Positions 33,190-37,129 of a stretch of DNA of 37,129 nt are shown piece after piece; position 1 is the stretch's first letter, and every line of letters begins with the position of its first letter. The notes beneath the pieces are model-generated. The model saw only the letters and a program-made list of their open reading frames with translations. It was not told the DNA's origin and made no database searches. A program made the position numbers and the translations under genes. The stretch is taken from contig JALHRB010000039.1 of the NCBI GenBank assembly GCA_022841665.1, positions 1 through 37,129 on the forward strand, read 5' to 3'. The stretch is from Pseudolabrys sp. (lineage in GTDB: Bacteria; Pseudomonadota; Alphaproteobacteria; Rhizobiales; Xanthobacteraceae).

Positions 33190-33329
33190 TGGTCATGTCT
33201 TCGAAAATCGCAGGACTCCGATCTCCACCCCCTGTGAATAGCCGGGACAACCGGCCTGTGGCGCCGTAAGGCTCCGCCTTGGCGGGGACAGAATCGGTGG
33301 CTAAGCCCCGATTCGGCCTATAAAACCCC

Positions 33330-35318
33330 ATGCGCTTCACGCCCCAATTTCTCGAGGAACTGAAAGCCCGGCTTCCGGTTTCGGACGTCGTCGGCCGGCG
33401 CGTGAAGCTCGTGCGCGCCGGGCGTGAGTTCAAGGGCCTGTCGCCGTTCAACAAGGAGAAGACGCCGTCCTTCTTCGTCAACGACCAGAAGCAGGCCTGG
33501 TTCGATTTCTCCTCGGGCAAGAACGGCAGCATCTTCGATTTCGTCATGGAGTCGGAAGGCGTCACCTTCCCCGAAGCGGTCGAGCGCCTCGCGCAAATGG
33601 CCGGCGTGCCGCTGCCGAAGGTGTCGCATGAGGACGCCGCGCGCGAGGCGCACCGCAAATCGCTGCACGACGTCATGGAGCTCGCCGCCAAATTCTTCGA
33701 GGCGACGCTGTCCGCCCGCGTTGGCGCCAAGGCGCGCGGCTATCTCGCCGACCGCGGCCTCGATGCCGCGACGCAGGTGAAATTCCGCCTCGGCTACGCG
33801 TCGTCCGAGCGTTTCGCGCTCAAGGAGCACCTGGGCAGCCACGGCATTCCGGTCGAGGACATGGTGGAGGCGGGGTTGCTCGTCTCCGGCGACGACATCC
33901 CGGTGCCGTTCGACCGCTTCCGCGATCGTGTGATGTTTCCGATCACCGACCTGCGCGGCCGCGTCATCGCCTTCGGCGGGCGCGCGCTCGACAAGGACGC
34001 GCCGGCCAAATACCTGAACTCGCCGGAGACGCCGCTCTTTCACAAGGGCCACACGCTCTACAACATTTCCGCCGCGCGCCAGGCTGCGCACGAAGGGGCG
34101 CCGGTTGTCGTGGTCGAGGGCTATGTCGACGTCATCGCCATGGTGACGGCGGGTTTCCCCGCCGCGGTCGCGCCGCTCGGCACCGCACTCACGGAAGACC
34201 AGCTCGGCCTCCTGTGGAAAATGGCGGATGAGCCGGTGCTCTGCTTCGACGGCGACAAGGCCGGCGTGCGCGCGGCCTATCGTGCGGTCGATCTCGCCAT
34301 GCCGCGGCTCAAGCCTGGCAAGAGCCTCAAGTTCGCGCTGCTGCCGGAAGGGCAGGACCCCGACGACCTGCTGCGTTCGGCCGGTCCCGACGCGATCAAG
34401 GACGTCATCGGCGCGGCCAAGCCGCTGTCCGCCATGCTGTGGGCGCGCGAGACCGAGGGCCATTCATTCGACACGCCGGAGCGGCGCGCCGCGCTGGAGG
34501 CGCGCATCAACGAGGTGACGAACGCAATCGCCGACGAATCCGTGCGCAAATACTACCGGCAGGATTTCGGCGACCGCTTGCGGCAGTTCTTCGCGCCGGC
34601 GCAAGCCGCGCGCGGCGAATTCCGCGGCCAGCGCCGGCCTTGGGGCGAGCGCGGGCAGGGCGGTTTTGGCGGCCAGAGTGGCCAAGGCGGCGGCCGCCGC
34701 GGCGATTGGCAGCCGCGCGGTCCCGCGGGCCCCGCCACCGGCGGCCGCAGCGCGCCTTACGTCGTGCTGAGCCAGCAGATGGCGGCCGGGCCGCTGCACC
34801 GCGGCCATCGCACGTCGATCCCGCGGCGCGAGGCGCTCATCTTGCAGGCCACGCTCAGCCATCCCTGGCTGCTGCACGACCACCTGGAGGAACTGGCCTC
34901 GCTCGAGTTCCGCCACGCCGACGCCGAGAAGCTGAAATCGGCGCTCATCGATATTGCCGCGCATGCGGCCGCCCTCGATGCCGCGGGACTCGCGGCGGAA
35001 TTGGCCGGGCGTGGCCTGTCCGACGTGGCCGCCCGCGTTGCCGCCGCCATCACCACGTCTTCCGTCTGGGGGGTGGGGCCGGAGGCCGCCGCCGAGGACG
35101 TCCTGACCACCTGGGGCCAGCTTGTCGCCTTGCATCGGCAGTGGCATTCACTAACTAAGGAGCTCAAGGACGCCGAGCAGGCGCTCGGCCAGGACGCCAG
35201 CGAAGCCAATTATCTGCGGATGCGCGACGTCAAGGCGCGCCTGTCCCAAATGGACGGTACCGAGGCCCTGATCGAGGGCTTCGGGGCCTCTTCCGGCCGG
35301 GGCGCTCGTAGCTTATAG
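33330..35318 (+). CDS. dnaG: DNA primase
   Basis: A 662-residue primase. The N-terminal zinc-ribbon region (about 35-70) is FKGLSPFNKEKTPSFFVNDQ then WFDFSSGKNG, so the CHC2 zinc ligands found in most DnaG proteins are replaced (Ser38, Asn41, Asp59, Ser62). The catalytic core follows, with the TOPRIM motifs VVVVEGYVDVIAM and LCFDGDKAGVRAA. A Gly/Arg/Gln-rich linker (about 425-475) leads to the C-terminal helicase-binding domain. It makes primers for replication. There is no clear ribosome site; TATAAA (33319-33324) lies about six bases before the ATG, which would give a leaderless message if it is a -10. The gap upstream (33190-33329) also holds a GAATCGG/CCGATTC hairpin (33291-33314). Confidence 0.97.
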   Translation: MRFTPQFLEELKARLPVSDVVGRRVKLVRAGREFKGLSPFNKEKTPSFFVNDQKQAWFDFSSGKNGSIFDFVMESEGVTFPEAVERLAQMAGVPLPKVSHEDAAREAHRKSLHDVMELAAKFFEATLSARVGAKARGYLADRGLDAATQVKFRLGYASSERFALKEHLGSHGIPVEDMVEAGLLVSGDDIPVPFDRFRDRVMFPITDLRGRVIAFGGRALDKDAPAKYLNSPETPLFHKGHTLYNISAARQAAHEGAPVVVVEGYVDVIAMVTAGFPAAVAPLGTALTEDQLGLLWKMADEPVLCFDGDKAGVRAAYRAVDLAMPRLKPGKSLKFALLPEGQDPDDLLRSAGPDAIKDVIGAAKPLSAMLWARETEGHSFDTPERRAALEARINEVTNAIADESVRKYYRQDFGDRLRQFFAPAQAARGEFRGQRRPWGERGQGGFGGQSGQGGGRRGDWQPRGPAGPATGGRSAPYVVLSQQMAAGPLHRGHRTSIPRREALILQATLSHPWLLHDHLEELASLEFRHADAEKLKSALIDIAAHAAALDAAGLAAELAGRGLSDVAARVAAAITTSSVWGVGPEAAAEDVLTTWGQLVALHRQWHSLTKELKDAEQALGQDASEANYLRMRDVKARLSQMDGTEALIEGFGASSGRGARSL

Positions 35319-35319
35319 G

Positions 35320-35349
35320 GGCGGGACTACGGGCCGTTCCCGCCGGTTT
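35320..35349 (+). terminator. Weak terminator-like hairpin after dnaG
   Basis: GGCGGGA (35320-35326) pairs with TCCCGCC (35338-35344) around an 11-base loop, followed by GGTTTT. It begins right after the dnaG stop. It may only partly stop transcription into rpoD. Confidence 0.45.
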
Positions 35350-35528
35350 TACAGGGTTAATCGGAGCTTAAGCGGGTTCCGACGACACTGGCGGCCTGAT
35401 TCGGGGCGGCGTCTGGCAGGGCGCGGCCCTTTTTGCCCATGCGGGCGAACACACGCCGGGGAATCGGCGTAAAAGGCGGCGGCGGGACGATGGCCAAAAA
35501 GGTCCTCAAGGTTTCGGAGAAATCAGAG

Positions 35529-37129
35529 ATGGCGAGCAAGGCAAAGGCTGCGCAGGCGAAGGAAGAGGCGCCGGAAAAGGACGCCGAAGGCGCCCCCGAC
35601 GCAGCCCTGCCGTTGCTCGACCTGTCGGACGCCGGCGTCAAGAAGATGATCAAGGCCGCCAAGAAGCGCGGCTTCGTCACCTATGAGCAGCTCAACGCCG
35701 TGATGCCCTCGGAAGAGGTTACCTCCGAGCAGATCGAGGACACCCTCGCCATGCTCTCGGAGATGGGCATCAACGTGGTCGAGAACGAGGACGCCGACAC
35801 CGAAGAGGGCGAGAAAGCCACCGACGAGGCCGAGGACGACGACGACGACGATACCGGCCGCGAGGTCGTCGAGGCGAAATCCAAGTCGCTCGCCACCGCC
35901 GAAAAGAAAGAGCCGTCCGAGCGCACCGACGATCCCGTGCGCATGTACCTGCGCGAGATGGGCTCGGTCGAGTTGCTGTCGCGCGAGGGCGAAATCGCCA
36001 TCGCCAAGCGCATCGAGGCCGGCCGCGAGGCGATGATCGCGGGCCTCTGCGAATCCCCGCTCACCTTCCAGGCCATCATCATCTGGCGCGACGAGCTCAA
36101 CGAGGGAAAGGTCTTCCTGCGCGACATCATCGACCTGGAAGCCACCTACGCCGGCCCCGACGCCAAGCAGATGCAGACGCCGGTCGTCATCGGCCCGGAC
36201 GGCAAGCCGGTCGCGCAGGTGCCGGGCGGCCAGCCCGTGCCGGGCGCGCCGCATTTGCAGGTCGTGCCGAGCGCGGCCCCGCCGGCCGCGCCCCCTGCCG
36301 CCACGCCGTTCAAGGCGCCGGGCGAGGAGGGCGAGGAGAAGGATCCGGCCGAAACCGCCGCCGAGGGCGACTACGATGAAGACGACATGGAGAACTCCCT
36401 GTCGCTCGCGGCCATCGAGGCCGAGCTCAAGCCCAAGGTGGTCGAGACCTTCGACAACATCGCCGACGCCTTCAAGCGCCTGCGCCGTTTGCAGGAGCAG
36501 GACATCGACCTGCGCCTGCGCAGCGACTCGCTGTCGCCCGCCCAGGAGCGCAAGTACAAGAAGCTCAAGGAAGAGATCATCGCCGAGGTGAAGTCGCTGC
36601 GGCTCAACCAGGCGCGCATCGACTCGCTGGTCGAGCAGCTCTACGATATCAACAAGCGCCTCGTGTCGAACGAAGGCCGCATGATGCGGCTCGCCGAAAG
36701 CTACGGCGTCGCGCGCGAGGACTTCCTCAAGAACTACCTCGGCTCCGAGCTCGACCCGCGCTGGCTCAACCGCGTCTCCAAGCTCTCCGCCAAGGGCTGG
36801 AAGAACCTGGTCGCCAAGGAGAAGGACAAGATCAAGGAGATCCGCACGCTGGTGCACGACCTCGCCGCGCAGACCGGCGTGCAGATGACCGAGTTCCGCA
36901 AGATCGTGCACATGGTGCAGAAGGGCGAGCGCGAGGCGCGCCAGGCCAAGAAGGAAATGGTGGAGGCGAACCTGCGCCTCGTCATCTCCATCGCCAAGAA
37001 ATACACCAACCGCGGCCTGCAGTTCCTCGACCTCATCCAGGAAGGCAACATCGGCCTGATGAAGGCGGTCGACAAGTTCGAGTACCGCCGCGGCTACAAG
37101 TTCTCGACCTACGCCACCTGGTGGATCCG
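35529..37129 (+). CDS. rpoD: RNA polymerase primary sigma factor (sigma-70), 5' part
   Basis: The gene runs off the right edge; about 533 codons are visible. The N-terminal region 1.1 ([40 protein letters not shown]) is followed by a very acidic stretch, then region 1.2 ([20 protein letters not shown]), a long non-conserved insert with a Pro/Ala-rich loop, and region 2 ([49 protein letters not shown]) that binds core polymerase and melts the -10. This is the housekeeping sigma factor. GGAG lies nine bases before the ATG at 35529; an in-frame ATG at 35490 would add 13 residues and is the alternative start. The dnaG-rpoD order is conserved in bacteria. Confidence 0.96.
   Translation, partial: MASKAKAAQAKEEAPEKDAEGAPDAALPLLDLSDAGVKKMIKAAKKRGFVTYEQLNAVMPSEEVTSEQIEDTLAMLSEMGINVVENEDADTEEGEKATDEAEDDDDDDTGREVVEAKSKSLATAEKKEPSERTDDPVRMYLREMGSVELLSREGEIAIAKRIEAGREAMIAGLCESPLTFQAIIIWRDELNEGKVFLRDIIDLEATYAGPDAKQMQTPVVIGPDGKPVAQVPGGQPVPGAPHLQVVPSAAPPAAPPAATPFKAPGEEGEEKDPAETAAEGDYDEDDMENSLSLAAIEAELKPKVVETFDNIADAFKRLRRLQEQDIDLRLRSDSLSPAQERKYKKLKEEIIAEVKSLRLNQARIDSLVEQLYDINKRLVSNEGRMMRLAESYGVAREDFLKNYLGSELDPRWLNRVSKLSAKGWKNLVAKEKDKIKEIRTLVHDLAAQTGVQMTEFRKIVHMVQKGEREARQAKKEMVEANLRLVISIAKKYTNRGLQFLDLIQEGNIGLMKAVDKFEYRRGYKFSTYATWWI

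Overview
This window looks like a piece of a Hyphomicrobiales (Rhizobiales) chromosome, probably from the Bradyrhizobium/Rhodopseudomonas/Xanthobacteraceae side (Pseudolabrys- or Rhodoplanes-like). The reasons are high GC (41 of 60 bases in a hand-counted dnaG line), phasins, a PleC/DivJ/PdhS-type kinase, a trxB–LsrB-like pair beside lrp, a DnaG without zinc ligands, a tRNA-His that lacks the encoded G-1, and intergenic palindromes of the kinds dispersed through genomes of this group. No rRNA, CRISPR array, transposase or integrase is visible.

Layout. 1-3985 (minus): the 5' end of an iron ABC transporter binding protein behind an ICE/Irr-like palindrome, a DUF1194 exported von Willebrand-like protein, and a large soluble PAS histidine kinase with a CtrA-like box just upstream. 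4176-6102 (plus): two phasins, the second behind a paired PhaR-like operator, then tRNA-His and a PAS_5 protein. 6122-8110 (minus): an L,D-transpeptidase. 8510-12859 (plus): the PQQ pathway pqqA, pqqB, pqqC and pqqD, pqqE, split by an oppositely oriented TctC/Bug binding-protein gene. 13145-15733: trxB and an LsrB/VtlR-like regulator divergent from lrp. 15901-18342: an MHYT-PAS-GGDEF-EAL signalling protein. 18397-22942 (minus): YciI, greA, carB. 23089-25613: a small exported protein, a BrkB/YihY membrane protein, a palindromic repeat, a YqaA protein, a repeat cluster and tRNA-Cys. 25700-28135 (minus): carA followed by a tightly packed cupin and methyltransferase. 28236-37129 (plus): yqeY, a second orphan TctC/Bug protein, a lipoprotein plus multidomain cell-wall hydrolase pair, dnaG, and rpoD cut by the window end.

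Most of the window is housekeeping (pyrimidine/arginine precursor synthesis, replication, transcription, redox) interleaved with accessory genes. The clearest accessory insertion is 28.7-33.2 kb. It separates yqeY from dnaG-rpoD and includes a two-gene module of lower, patchy GC (28/60 and 30/60 in two hand-counted lines). One gene encodes a 471-residue lipoprotein. The other encodes a 612-residue protein with an SH3-like N-terminus, a transglycosylase-like segment, a TIGR02594/CHAP-like cysteine peptidase and a phage-tail-lysozyme-like C-terminus, without a signal peptide. This pair is the best candidate for an undescribed system; its function is unknown and all proposals about it are inference.
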